A program made the position numbers and the translations under genes. The notes beneath the pieces were generated by a model, which did no database searches, had not been told where the DNA came from, and saw nothing but the letters and a program-made list of their open reading frames with translations. A stretch of DNA of 64,000 nucleotides from Mangrovimonas cancribranchiae (GTDB lineage: Bacteria > Bacteroidota > Bacteroidia > Flavobacteriales > Flavobacteriaceae), in NCBI RefSeq assembly GCF_037126245.1, contig NZ_CP136925.1:984001-1048000 (forward strand), given 5' to 3'. Shown in pieces: positions 1 to 9,219 of the stretch (the stretch's first letter is position 1; each line of letters starts with the position of its first letter).

Positions 1-138
1 CAATCATGTGATCCAGAGCCAATTTCTCAATCAGAAGCCCAAAGCACAACAGAGTGTTGTGATGAGGATGGAGATATTATTCCGCCACCACCTCCACCAC
101 CAGATGATGGTGATGATGAAAATGAAATAACACCATAG
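1..138 (+). CDS. C-terminal end of an unidentified protein (5' end outside window)
   Basis: Frame 1 is open from the window edge to a TAG at 136-138, giving 45 residues of a tail. It holds a Cys-Cys pair, a run of seven prolines and a final Asp/Glu-rich stretch, so it reads as a low-complexity acidic tail rather than a folded domain. Two hairpins with T-runs follow at once, so the gene ends its transcript here and is probably not co-transcribed with the tubulin-like operon downstream. The family cannot be named from this fragment. Confidence 0.55.
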   Translation, partial: QSCDPEPISQSEAQSTTECCDEDGDIIPPPPPPPDDGDDENEITP

Positions 139-151
139 TATTTATTAAGAT

Positions 152-223
152 TAGGGGTATTGTTCAATATTGGTGTAAATGCCCCTATTTTTTTGCGTTA
201 CGGAAAACCGTAAGGTTTTTTTT
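152..223 (+). terminator. Two tandem intrinsic terminator hairpins
   Basis: The first hairpin pairs TAGGGGTAT (152-160) with ATGCCCCTA (179-187) and runs into seven T. The second pairs AAAACC (204-209) with GGTTTT (214-219) and runs into eight T. Together they separate the partial gene at 1-138 from the operon that starts at 273. Confidence 0.6.
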
Positions 224-272
224 ATCAATATGTTTAGGTTTGTTTTATAACCCCAACAAGATCCTTAAGTTA

Positions 273-1298
273 ATGTTTAAAATAATTCTTTCTATTTCAT
301 TATTCCTTTGCCATTTCATAGGGTTAGGACAAGATTTCAAAAGAGAACAACGTATTTACATGCTTGACATAACAAAGTCAATGTGGGGAGGGGATGGTTC
401 AGGAAATATTTTTAAGGAAGTTAAAAAGGCACTCTACAAAGGAATTGAAGATATTAGGGATCCTGAGACCGTTGTTAAAATAATACCTTTTCAAGCAACT
501 CATACATATTCAGAACTTGAAAACTGGACTTTTAAGGCTGGAGATAAAGCTTCTTTTCTTGAGGCCAAAAAAACAATAGATAACTATTCTATAAAAAATG
601 TTCCTGGTGGATATACAGACATTTATTCTGCATTAGAAACAGCGAAAAACAATATTGATTCCGATAGAGTTAACTATATATTTTTGTTAACAGACGGTAA
701 TCAATCACCAATTCCTAGTGCCACTAAAGAAACAAGTAAAATTGATTTTAGTGAAGAAGATTTGAAAATATCTCTTGATAATTGGTGTAATTTTTCAAGT
801 AAAAGTGAATCTCACCTTTTTTACGTTATGCTCTCTAAAACAGCATTAAACAAACCTATTATAAACATTATAAAAAAACAGTGTAACGCTTATTCAGTAG
901 AAGGAACGAATATGAACATTGCTTTTATCAAACCATATTCTAATAATATAAAAGTAAATCTACACGATAATCCGAAAAACTTTGAAATCGAATTAAATGC
1001 AAACAATTGGGATTACATAAAAGGCCAGATATTCTTGAAAATTAACTTAAAAAATAATTCAATATTTGAAGTTGTCGAGAATGATATCAAAGTTGAAAAT
1101 AAAAAAATTGTTGTTAGACTAAAAACAAAAAACAACTCTACTTTTGAAGCTCTTCGTAAAAATTTACCAATAGAGTCAATTATCCCCTTAACTCTTTCTA
1201 CAGATAATAATTTAAAAATTTTAAACCCAGTTATCAATTTAGTAATTAGAAATAAGAAAGAAAGAGTTTTAACCCTAGAATTTGTAGAAAATGAATAA
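273..1298 (+). CDS. Exported von Willebrand factor A (VWA) domain protein, first gene of tubulin-like operon
   Basis: 341 aa from the ATG at 273. A TTG at 240 is in frame, but the ATG places a typical Sec signal peptide at the very N-terminus (MFKIILSISLFLCHFIGLGQ), so I prefer it. The mature protein begins with a VWA domain: a strand ending in LDITKSM supplies a MIDAS-type DxTxS metal motif and LLTDGNQ gives the later MIDAS aspartate. The C-terminal ~130 residues look beta-rich and unassigned. It overlaps the next gene by 8 nt, so the two are translationally coupled. VWA domains usually bind a protein partner through a metal ion. The partner here is most likely another product of this operon (inference). 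Predicted location is periplasm or envelope. Confidence 0.75.
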   Translation: MFKIILSISLFLCHFIGLGQDFKREQRIYMLDITKSMWGGDGSGNIFKEVKKALYKGIEDIRDPETVVKIIPFQATHTYSELENWTFKAGDKASFLEAKKTIDNYSIKNVPGGYTDIYSALETAKNNIDSDRVNYIFLLTDGNQSPIPSATKETSKIDFSEEDLKISLDNWCNFSSKSESHLFYVMLSKTALNKPIINIIKKQCNAYSVEGTNMNIAFIKPYSNNIKVNLHDNPKNFEIELNANNWDYIKGQIFLKINLKNNSIFEVVENDIKVENKKIVVRLKTKNNSTFEALRKNLPIESIIPLTLSTDNNLKILNPVINLVIRNKKERVLTLEFVENE

Positions 1299-2196
1299 AA
1301 CCCTTACCATTTTACTAGCTTCTTTATTATTCTTTTTTAACTGTCAAAAAGAAGATTCTTTTCAAGGGGAAACTACTAATTTTGGAGTTGTTGAATACTA
1401 TCAACCATTTTTATTTTGCAAATGTGACACTATTACATTATCGAAATCACTTAGGTTTAATTTTAATGACTATTCATTAGAAAAATCATCTTCAGCTACC
1501 ATCAAATTTGTCGGCGAATTTCAAAAAGAAATAAGAGATAAAAGTTTACAACTTTATATCAACGACAATAAAGTAATAGACAATACTTTCACTATAAACA
1601 GTAAAAATGCTAAAACGGGAACTTTAAAATTGGGGCTGAAACTGCTTCCTAACTACCCTGAAGGTTATACGTCTGGTTTTATTTCAGTTGCACAACATAG
1701 CCTGGATTTAATAAACAATAATGACCTCAATACATCAAACGAAACAAGAATTTTTAAATGGGAGGCTGAGCACAAGCTCATAATGAACCCATTAAAAAAA
1801 GCCTTAATTATTGTTTTTACATTTATTTCTTCAGCATTAATTATCTGGTTTCTTTTTTTGAGAAATAAAATTTATCCAAAATTTAAAAAAGGAAGAATTC
1901 AAATTTTATCACCTTACTTTGGAAGTGTCCTCCTAAACAGGAATATTAAACTTATCATTCTTACAAGTTCTCCCAAAAAACAAAAATATTTTAATAAGGT
2001 TTTTACAGGAAAGATACAGTACGAAATAAATCCAATCTATGATAAAGATATAATTCTAAGACCTGGTAGAGGAAAAAAAATAAAAATAAAGCTTCCTCTT
2101 GGAACTCAAATATCACCACCATCGATCAACTTGGAACCGTACAATTCATATAAAGTCAAAACAGAAAAACATATAATAGAAATCCAATATTCATAA
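1291..2196 (+). CDS. Lipoprotein-like membrane protein, second gene of tubulin-like operon
   Basis: 301 aa, family not recognised. The N-terminus is a short hydrophobic signal ending in LLFFFNC followed by QKED. Cys-18 could be lipidated, and QKED resembles the QKDD-type surface-export signal described for Bacteroidota lipoproteins. A second hydrophobic helix at about residues 166-187 is followed by a basic cytosolic-looking segment (RNKIYPKFKKG). The ~140 residues between the two hydrophobic parts would then lie outside the cytoplasm and ~110 residues inside. A true outer-membrane lipoprotein would not normally carry such a helix, so a double-anchored inner-membrane protein is the other reading. 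It overlaps the VWA gene by 8 nt and precedes the tubulin-like gene by 12 nt. It is a good candidate for linking the cytosolic tubulin-like protein to the envelope (inference). Confidence 0.6.
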   Translation: MNKTLTILLASLLFFFNCQKEDSFQGETTNFGVVEYYQPFLFCKCDTITLSKSLRFNFNDYSLEKSSSATIKFVGEFQKEIRDKSLQLYINDNKVIDNTFTINSKNAKTGTLKLGLKLLPNYPEGYTSGFISVAQHSLDLINNNDLNTSNETRIFKWEAEHKLIMNPLKKALIIVFTFISSALIIWFLFLRNKIYPKFKKGRIQILSPYFGSVLLNRNIKLIILTSSPKKQKYFNKVFTGKIQYEINPIYDKDIILRPGRGKKIKIKLPLGTQISPPSINLEPYNSYKVKTEKHIIEIQYS

Positions 2197-2208
2197 AAAC
2201 ATCATATC

Positions 2209-4983
2209 ATGGCAAAATTAAAAAGAAGTCTTTTCATCGGATTAGGAGGAACAGGTTTAAAATCAATATTACATACAAAAAAACGCTTTATAGACACGTA
2301 TGGAGAAATCCCTCCAATGACCTCGTTTCTTGCTTTTGACACAGATGGTGATAGTATTAATGTGAAAATTGATAGTCATTTAGGAGGTGAACGAATAGGT
2401 CTTGATGCTTCTGAGTTTTTGCATATTAGAGTAAGAGATCCTCAAGAAGTTTTAAGGCAACAGGCGGGACTGTTTGATTTTGTTCCAAGTTCCAATAGAT
2501 CTTTGTTAGTTAGTCTTACTGATGGGGCTGGACAAGTGAGATCTAATGGAAGGTTTGCCACTCATTTTAATTATGGCGCAATTGAAAGTGCTATTAAATC
2601 TAAACTTACAGCTATTTTAAATGCTGATGCTATAAGTAATGACAAGTTTGAAGTGAATGGTAATGATGTCGAAATAAATATGATGTTTTCAGTTGCAGGA
2701 GGTACAGGTAGTGGAACTTTTTTAGATGTTGCTTATATTGTTAAAGAAGTTTCTAAAAGTATTAATTCTACAGTAGGAGTTTCAACTATAGGTTTCGCTA
2801 TTTTACCTGATGTTTTTAACTCAATGATGAATGGTCCAGCAATGGCTAATGTTTTACCCAATGGGTATGGAGCATTACATGATTTAGATTATTTAATGCA
2901 TCATAATTATGATAAAAAACCTTTAGAAATAAAATACGCTAATAAAACGATTAAAATTGAAAAACCTCCTTTTGATTTAGTTTTTACAATAAATAATAGT
3001 GACAAAAATGCAAACACTTATACTAATATTAATGATTTAAGTGAATTGATAGGCTTAGCAATGTTTACAGGAGCCAGTGAGTTAAGTGGGGGAATGACTA
3101 GCTCTTATGATAATGTTAGAACTGTAATTGCAGGAGGGTCAATGAAAGTCGAAAACAAAGATTCTTGGGCTTGTGGGTTAGGTTTAAGTGAGTTGTATTA
3201 TGACGGAAACAAATTAGGAAATATCTATGCCCATAAAGCTTCTGTTAGTGTAATAAATAATCTTATTACACCAGAAACGGACTCATTTGATTTAGATGAT
3301 ATATTTATTAATGCTGCCAAAATTAGAGAAAATAATGGGGATGAGAACAACGATTTAATTGACTCGCTTTTAACTGAAGTGCCAAGAATTCAATATACAT
3401 ACATACAGGATGCAAACTCTATTGATTCTGAAATAAAAGCTTATTTACAATCTGTAGACGAATCTGCAAAACAAGAAATAGAATCAAATTTTTCAACTAA
3501 AAAATCAGATGTTGAAAAGAAGCTTGGTAAGTTTATTATAGAACATATCAATAAACCTTCTGGAGTTGGTAATATAGATAGGTTTCTAAATGCTCTTAAA
3601 AAACACGTAAATGTTTTTTTGGAAGAAATGAAGTCGGAGCATGTAGAAAAATCTAAAAATAATGAAGTATTCCGAAGCCATTTAAATCAAAACATTTCTG
3701 AATTAAATGGTTTAAGTTTTATGGAACGTAAGTTTGGCTCAAAGTTAAAAGATACTAAGGAGGAGATAGTTCAAATGGTTAACCAGATTGCAGCTAATAT
3801 GCATGAAGTATTAAGGCGTCAATATGCTATAACATTTTTTAATCAATTATTGTTAGCAATTAGTAAACATGATCAAAATGTTAAAAATATACTACAAAAG
3901 TTACAACAAGTTGAAGAAGAGTGTGAATCTAAATTTATTGGACTCCAAAATCAAATTAATGAACAACCTAAAAAGTTTGTGAAAGAGCTTCATAGAGACT
4001 TTGTTAATCGAGTGAGTGTTTATGATAAAGATGTAAATGTGTCAGATTTTATACAAAGTATTAGCTCAAATGAAGGAGGAATATATGATTTCTCAGAAGT
4101 TTCAACTAGAATAATTTCAGACTTTTTATGGAGATATTCAAAGGGGTTGCCTAAAGCTCTTGAATACCGTAATAAAAAAATAGATGAAGTTTTATCAACT
4201 TATAGTGAAGAAGAGTTAGATAATATTGTTAAGGAACTAATTGAAAAATCAAATCCACTATGGTCATATAATTACAAAGGACATGTTGTTAACAGGCAAC
4301 ACCATGAAGCATTTATTATAGGGGTTCCTAATCTAAAATCGTCAATTTTAATAAAAAATGATATTGTAAAAAATCTTTTAGAGTCTAATCAAAAAGCTGA
4401 TTTTAACTCCACTAGTATGCATGACAGAATTGTTATTTATAGAATGGAGGCTACTGTTCCTATTTATGCAGTCTCAAATATGACGCTTTACAAAGAAAAA
4501 AGAGATAATAGTCAAATAAGTCATCATGTAGATGCTAACTGGGTTTTGAGAATGAATAGAGAAGGGTTTGATATATACCCAACTAAACGTGAAGATCACA
4601 GTTTGGAGTATTGGGTTACTGGATTTATTTATGATTACATCAAATTTGATGGTGAAAATTATTTGGCTTATAGTGAAGAACAAGGAGACCCTATTGATGA
4701 CTATTGGATAGAACTTGGAAATTATAGGGATGAGGCTTTTCTTGATTTTAAAAGACTTAAACTGCAGGATGAGTTTAAATCAATGATAGACAATAAGATT
4801 TCCGAAATTGGTGAAACCGAAAACCAAAAATTAATTAAAAAAGTCACTGAGTCTTCTAATTACAATGATCATTATTCAAAAAAGAATTTTGAAAACAGTG
4901 AGCTAAAAGATTCCAAAATGATTAAGGTTAGAGAACTATTTAGCGATGAAATTAATTTTGTTAAAAAAGTTTTAGCTAAATAA
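2209..4983 (+). CDS. Tubulin/FtsZ-superfamily protein (Tubulin_2-like), 924 aa
   Basis: The N-terminal ~370 residues have tubulin/FtsZ nucleotide-binding features. A Rossmann strand-loop FIGLGGTG lies at residues 9-16. The superfamily signature loop GGTGSGT is at 164-170 after a hydrophobic strand. A T7-like NDLSE at 275-279 recalls the DLTE of alpha-tubulin, whose Glu activates GTP hydrolysis in the partner subunit. The remaining ~550 residues are mostly charged and helical, with likely coiled coil around 400-600, so the protein is far longer than FtsZ (~400 aa). No signal peptide or membrane helix is visible, so it should be cytosolic. Large tubulin-like proteins of this kind are known to neighbour VWA genes and were proposed to act in membrane remodelling. 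Polymerisation and GTPase activity are inferred, not shown. Confidence 0.8.
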   Translation: MAKLKRSLFIGLGGTGLKSILHTKKRFIDTYGEIPPMTSFLAFDTDGDSINVKIDSHLGGERIGLDASEFLHIRVRDPQEVLRQQAGLFDFVPSSNRSLLVSLTDGAGQVRSNGRFATHFNYGAIESAIKSKLTAILNADAISNDKFEVNGNDVEINMMFSVAGGTGSGTFLDVAYIVKEVSKSINSTVGVSTIGFAILPDVFNSMMNGPAMANVLPNGYGALHDLDYLMHHNYDKKPLEIKYANKTIKIEKPPFDLVFTINNSDKNANTYTNINDLSELIGLAMFTGASELSGGMTSSYDNVRTVIAGGSMKVENKDSWACGLGLSELYYDGNKLGNIYAHKASVSVINNLITPETDSFDLDDIFINAAKIRENNGDENNDLIDSLLTEVPRIQYTYIQDANSIDSEIKAYLQSVDESAKQEIESNFSTKKSDVEKKLGKFIIEHINKPSGVGNIDRFLNALKKHVNVFLEEMKSEHVEKSKNNEVFRSHLNQNISELNGLSFMERKFGSKLKDTKEEIVQMVNQIAANMHEVLRRQYAITFFNQLLLAISKHDQNVKNILQKLQQVEEECESKFIGLQNQINEQPKKFVKELHRDFVNRVSVYDKDVNVSDFIQSISSNEGGIYDFSEVSTRIISDFLWRYSKGLPKALEYRNKKIDEVLSTYSEEELDNIVKELIEKSNPLWSYNYKGHVVNRQHHEAFIIGVPNLKSSILIKNDIVKNLLESNQKADFNSTSMHDRIVIYRMEATVPIYAVSNMTLYKEKRDNSQISHHVDANWVLRMNREGFDIYPTKREDHSLEYWVTGFIYDYIKFDGENYLAYSEEQGDPIDDYWIELGNYRDEAFLDFKRLKLQDEFKSMIDNKISEIGETENQKLIKKVTESSNYNDHYSKKNFENSELKDSKMIKVRELFSDEINFVKKVLAK

Positions 4984-5033
4984 ACAAAACACAACTTTTA
5001 TCTAATACAAATTAGACCTTTTAAAAACTTTTT

Positions 5034-8000
5034 ATGTCTTCCCCTTCAATAAATATTGGTATTAATAAACAAGGTAAAATACTTATCAAACGAATTGACA
5101 AGCATTTTAAAGATCATGAACCAGTATTTTACGAAAGTTTTATCCTTTCCTCTTCTATGGAATTGAAAAAGGATAAAAATAAACTTAAAGTTCTGAAACA
5201 GGGAGAATTTCAACTTTCCGATAACGATGACATAAAAAGTTGGTTCGACTATGAATTGTATGCAGAAATAAAAAACTTAGTTGGTCTTGTAAATGATTCC
5301 ATTAGCGACACTGTTATTGTCAATATTGTTGTTTCTTTAGCTGAAAAAGAAAGTGTTTTTATACTAAACAAGTTATTACAAGCAATAAAGGATTTAAGCT
5401 CTAATCAGATTATTTCAGGAGTTGATATAAAATTGTTTGTTATAACATATTCTCTTGATAGTAATAATCACAATGATAATTTTAATATAAAAAACGAGTT
5501 AAAAGAACTTGAAAAAACGATTCCAGAATATTCAGACCTAATAAAAGATATTTACTATATAGATGACAGAAATACAGATAAAATCATTTTACACCTAAGC
5601 TCAAATTGGCTTGCCTTTGCGTTAGCTGAGTTTTTTGTTTTCCAAATGGTTTGCCAGACTTCATTAGCTATACAAAACAAAACAAAAATTTTTGGTATAG
5701 GTATCATTCATTTTAATGAAATCTTATTTAGAAGTGTCATAACCAATAAAATACTACAGTATAAATTTAAAGAAGAGGGTATATATGATGATAAAGGCAT
5801 TCAATTCAGAGACATAATTCTAAAATGTAATCCTTTTATTTCAGAGCACCAGAATTTTTTCAATGAATTCTTTACTAAATACCCCTACAGTAAGGAAAAC
5901 AATCAAAATTTAACAGCAAACTCGGAGGAATACATTAATTCTTTTAAAGATAAATTAGAATTATTTGTTACCGATTCTAACTATACAATTGGTGAGTCGA
6001 AAGTAATTCTTGCTAATCTTTTAGGTGAAGATGATAAGAAACTACAAGGTATAAATTGGACTAATCTGCGTTTAAATATAAGTGATTTAGAATTTGATAT
6101 TATTGATTATTTCAATAAATATTTAGATAAAGAAAACAGAGTAGATTTTCATAGACAAAAGGCTTTAAGAAATAAAATAACCGAACTCAACCAAGCTATA
6201 AAAAATGATGAAAAGTCGCTAAAAATATTAAAAGAACAATCCACCGAAATTTATTCTGATTTAGACATATCTTTTGAAGAAGGCATCTTTAGTGTTGAAG
6301 GTAAGAGAATTAACGCGTCTGGTTACATCCCTTCTCCTGTAAATTTAAATGAGGACTTTTACTCCTTCGAAGATAAGCCTATTCCTAAAGCCATTGATTT
6401 ATCTAAATACCTTTCAAAGGTAAAAGACCAAGGAGAATTAGGAAGCTGCACTGCATTTCCCGTTTCAGCTGTTTACGAATTTGCAGCAAAACGTAACAAT
6501 AAGAATGTAGACATTAGCGAACTTTTCATTTACTACAATACCAGAGAAATCCTAGGAAATATCTCTGATGATACGGGTGCAACATTATTGGAAACCATTA
6601 ATTCAGTAAAAAAACATGGTGCATGTTATTCTAAAAATTACCCATATAAAATTGAATCATTCTCTGTAAAACCAGGAGAAGAAGCTTATACAGAAGCACA
6701 GCATCAAGTTGTAGAAAAAGCCTATAGAGTTAACATTACCGAAAAGGATTTCAAACACGCGATTGCCAATGGACACCCAATTATAATAGGCTTAAAACTA
6801 TTTAAATCTTTTTATCCAAAAGACAAAACAGGCCTTGTTCCATTCCCTTCGAAAGACGAAGCAAGCTTTGAAAACCATGGTAATCATGCTATGTTAATCG
6901 TTGGTTATAACGAAGAAGAAAAACTGTTTAAAATAAGAAATAGCTGGGGTAGAAATTTTGGAGAAAATGGCTATTGTTATGCGCCTTATGATTACATAGC
7001 TAATACTGAATTTTGTTTAGAAGCCTTTGTTATTACAGATATAGTAGATTTATCATTTAGTGAATTTAACTATGATTCAAATGCTAGCTTCTCATTCTTA
7101 AATGATTCATTAATAAGAAGAAAAGTCATTAAAGAATATAATCTACGTAAAAAGAAAAGGGATTTAAGAAAAGTAAAAAAAGATTATGACTTAATAGCCC
7201 TAAAAAACGAAGAGAATGAAGAACAAATTAAAAACCCTTTATTTAGAAAACAATTATTTGAAGATCTAAAAGCTCAAGAAATTCCAGCCCCTGCTATTCC
7301 CCAAGCAGAACCAGAAAAAAGTAACAAAAATCCTTGGCCTTTTATTGCCGGGGGTGTGTTCGTTATTCTTATTAGTTTATTTTTTAAATCATATATAACA
7401 ACACCCAGTTCTTTAATTGGTGTATTAGGCAGTATTTTACTCATAACTTATGGCTGTAAACTTCTATTTACTAAAAAGGAAGTTATACAACAACCTACAG
7501 TTATTGAAGACCCAAGATTATCACATGAAAGAGAACTTTATCGTTTTGAAATTGCAGATAACTTATTTCAGCTATTCGATGAAATGAATAAAAACCTTAT
7601 AATAAGATACAAAGCCCTTTCAATCTATTTTGAAAAAATTAAAAACTGGCAAAAGGAAAGTTTAGAAACTCTTAATGAAACCTTATTTGACTCTCCTACA
7701 TTTGTTGTAAATGTTGTTCAAAAAAAACCTTTACTTGATTATATCAAAAAGGAAAAAAACACGTTTTTAAAGAATCTGCCTAACCTTTCATTAACATTCC
7801 ATGAAAATTATATCCTTGAAGAAAATAACACAAATGAGGTCTTTGAAACACTATACAAAAACTATCTAAATGATATACATAGCAATATTGAAACCATATT
7901 AGATATTAGTATTGTGGATTATATTCAAGGCAGAGTGCAATACCCTTATTTCAATTCTGCTCCAGAATTGAATAAAACAATACAAAATATTCAAAAGGTA

Positions 8001-8231
8001 TCCACTCCCTTTTGCAACATAAAACAAACCACAAGTTCTTTAAACATTCAAAACTATGTCTTGTATGAAACCTTAACTAGTCATCCCGATGCCAAAACTA
8101 AAGAATTTTCAAAGCACAGACCTGCATCTATAAAACCAGTAATAACAATTAGAGACAATAAAAAGAAGTATGTCGCTGTTCAAGTAGCAGCTCTTAATAA
8201 CATTTCAGACTTAGTAAAACATAATTTTTAA
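5034..8231 (+). CDS. Papain-like (C1) cysteine protease fused to a putative degenerate tubulin-like domain, membrane anchored
   Basis: 1065 aa with three parts. Residues ~440-680 form a C1A papain-type peptidase with the full tetrad visible: Q466 and C472 in DQGELGSCTAF, H618 in GNHAMLIVGY and N636 in RNSWG. Two hydrophobic segments near 767-785 and 793-812, after a basic helical stretch, look like a transmembrane hairpin, and ~240 helical residues follow. There is no signal peptide. The N-terminal ~400 residues are not a propeptide I recognise. Segments at ~93-140 and ~170-245 match the strand/helix order of the tubulin-like neighbour (VNIVVSLA against INMMFSVA; FGIGIIHF against CGLGLSEL) but lack the glycine loop. 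It lies 50 nt after the tubulin-like gene in the same operon. The protease part is certain; the degenerate tubulin fold is a hypothesis. Confidence 0.8.
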   Translation: MSSPSINIGINKQGKILIKRIDKHFKDHEPVFYESFILSSSMELKKDKNKLKVLKQGEFQLSDNDDIKSWFDYELYAEIKNLVGLVNDSISDTVIVNIVVSLAEKESVFILNKLLQAIKDLSSNQIISGVDIKLFVITYSLDSNNHNDNFNIKNELKELEKTIPEYSDLIKDIYYIDDRNTDKIILHLSSNWLAFALAEFFVFQMVCQTSLAIQNKTKIFGIGIIHFNEILFRSVITNKILQYKFKEEGIYDDKGIQFRDIILKCNPFISEHQNFFNEFFTKYPYSKENNQNLTANSEEYINSFKDKLELFVTDSNYTIGESKVILANLLGEDDKKLQGINWTNLRLNISDLEFDIIDYFNKYLDKENRVDFHRQKALRNKITELNQAIKNDEKSLKILKEQSTEIYSDLDISFEEGIFSVEGKRINASGYIPSPVNLNEDFYSFEDKPIPKAIDLSKYLSKVKDQGELGSCTAFPVSAVYEFAAKRNNKNVDISELFIYYNTREILGNISDDTGATLLETINSVKKHGACYSKNYPYKIESFSVKPGEEAYTEAQHQVVEKAYRVNITEKDFKHAIANGHPIIIGLKLFKSFYPKDKTGLVPFPSKDEASFENHGNHAMLIVGYNEEEKLFKIRNSWGRNFGENGYCYAPYDYIANTEFCLEAFVITDIVDLSFSEFNYDSNASFSFLNDSLIRRKVIKEYNLRKKKRDLRKVKKDYDLIALKNEENEEQIKNPLFRKQLFEDLKAQEIPAPAIPQAEPEKSNKNPWPFIAGGVFVILISLFFKSYITTPSSLIGVLGSILLITYGCKLLFTKKEVIQQPTVIEDPRLSHERELYRFEIADNLFQLFDEMNKNLIIRYKALSIYFEKIKNWQKESLETLNETLFDSPTFVVNVVQKKPLLDYIKKEKNTFLKNLPNLSLTFHENYILEENNTNEVFETLYKNYLNDIHSNIETILDISIVDYIQGRVQYPYFNSAPELNKTIQNIQKVSTPFCNIKQTTSSLNIQNYVLYETLTSHPDAKTKEFSKHRPASIKPVITIRDNKKKYVAVQVAALNNISDLVKHNF

Positions 8232-8239
8232 TAAAATCT

Positions 8240-9163
8240 ATGGTGAAAGTCAATCTTAAATTAATAGGTCTATTACTATTAATTTTATTCTGTTCATGTT
8301 TACCTGAAGTTTCACATTCAGATAAACTTTTTAATGAATTTACAGATTCATCAAATAGCGCTCTTAGTTTACAAGAAGTAAACTCTTCGAATAATGTCTC
8401 ATCTCATAATCCATTAAATATTATGAGTTGGAATATTAGAGACCTAGGAAGAACAAAAAATGCAGAAGAAATTCATCAAATAGCTCAAATACTTAGACGC
8501 TCAGACTTAGTAGCTATACAAGAAGTCGTTGCTAAAGATCCAGCAGGTGCTCAAGCAGTGGCTAAAATAGCTGATGAACTAAACAGGATGGGTAGCAAAT
8601 GGGATTATACCATTAGTAACCCTACAAAAAGTCCATCTTCCCATATAAGTGAGCGTTATGCTTTTTTATGGAAAACCCATAGAGTAAAAATGTTGAATGA
8701 GCCTTACTTAGCATCTAAATTTGAAAATGAAATGTATAGAGAACCTTATATAGCTAATTTTAAGTTTAAGGATAAAGACCAACCAATAAGTATAGTAAAC
8801 TTCCATTCTAGAAAGTATTACGATAAGCCAGAAGAAGAAATTATACACTTTACTAGTTTGGTGAAAACTTTAAGCCATGAAGCTGTTGTAATAGTGGGAG
8901 ATTTTAACTTGACTGAAAAGCATAGAGTTTGGAATTCGTTATATGAAATAGGGTTTCAAAATGCATTGTCAAACACAAAAACCACTCTTAAACAAAAATG
9001 TCATTTTGGGCAATACAGAAATCATGCTATAGACAATGTATATTACAACGAATATCTTATAAAGATAAATGCCCAAGCTATAGATTTAGTTAAAACGTGT
9101 AAAAACTTAAAGTTTGTTAGGGAACTATCAGATCATTTACCTGTTATGTTCACTTTTCAATAA
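8240..9163 (+). CDS. Exported endonuclease/exonuclease/phosphatase (DNase I-like) family lipoprotein
   Basis: 307 aa, starting 8 nt after the protease gene. The N-terminus is a lipoprotein-type signal (LLLLILFCSC, Cys-20 as lipid site), so the enzyme should act outside the cytoplasm. The EEP fold motifs appear in order: MSWNIRD, AIQEV (metal-binding Glu), SERYAF, VNFHSR (catalytic His region), VGDFN and a final ELSDHLPV. DNase I-like enzymes use these to cut DNA with Mg2+; the same fold also includes phosphodiesterases and lipid phosphatases, so the substrate is not settled. The repeated SERYAF and HSRKYY context is closest to bacterial secreted DNase I-like proteins. Its place at the end of the tubulin-like operon suggests joint function or at least co-expression. 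Confidence 0.8.
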   Translation: MVKVNLKLIGLLLLILFCSCLPEVSHSDKLFNEFTDSSNSALSLQEVNSSNNVSSHNPLNIMSWNIRDLGRTKNAEEIHQIAQILRRSDLVAIQEVVAKDPAGAQAVAKIADELNRMGSKWDYTISNPTKSPSSHISERYAFLWKTHRVKMLNEPYLASKFENEMYREPYIANFKFKDKDQPISIVNFHSRKYYDKPEEEIIHFTSLVKTLSHEAVVIVGDFNLTEKHRVWNSLYEIGFQNALSNTKTTLKQKCHFGQYRNHAIDNVYYNEYLIKINAQAIDLVKTCKNLKFVRELSDHLPVMFTFQ

Positions 9164-9219
9164 AAGTGATTTAACATCGACACCTGTTGACGTGTTGGTA
9201 AGGTAGATTTGAAAGAATA

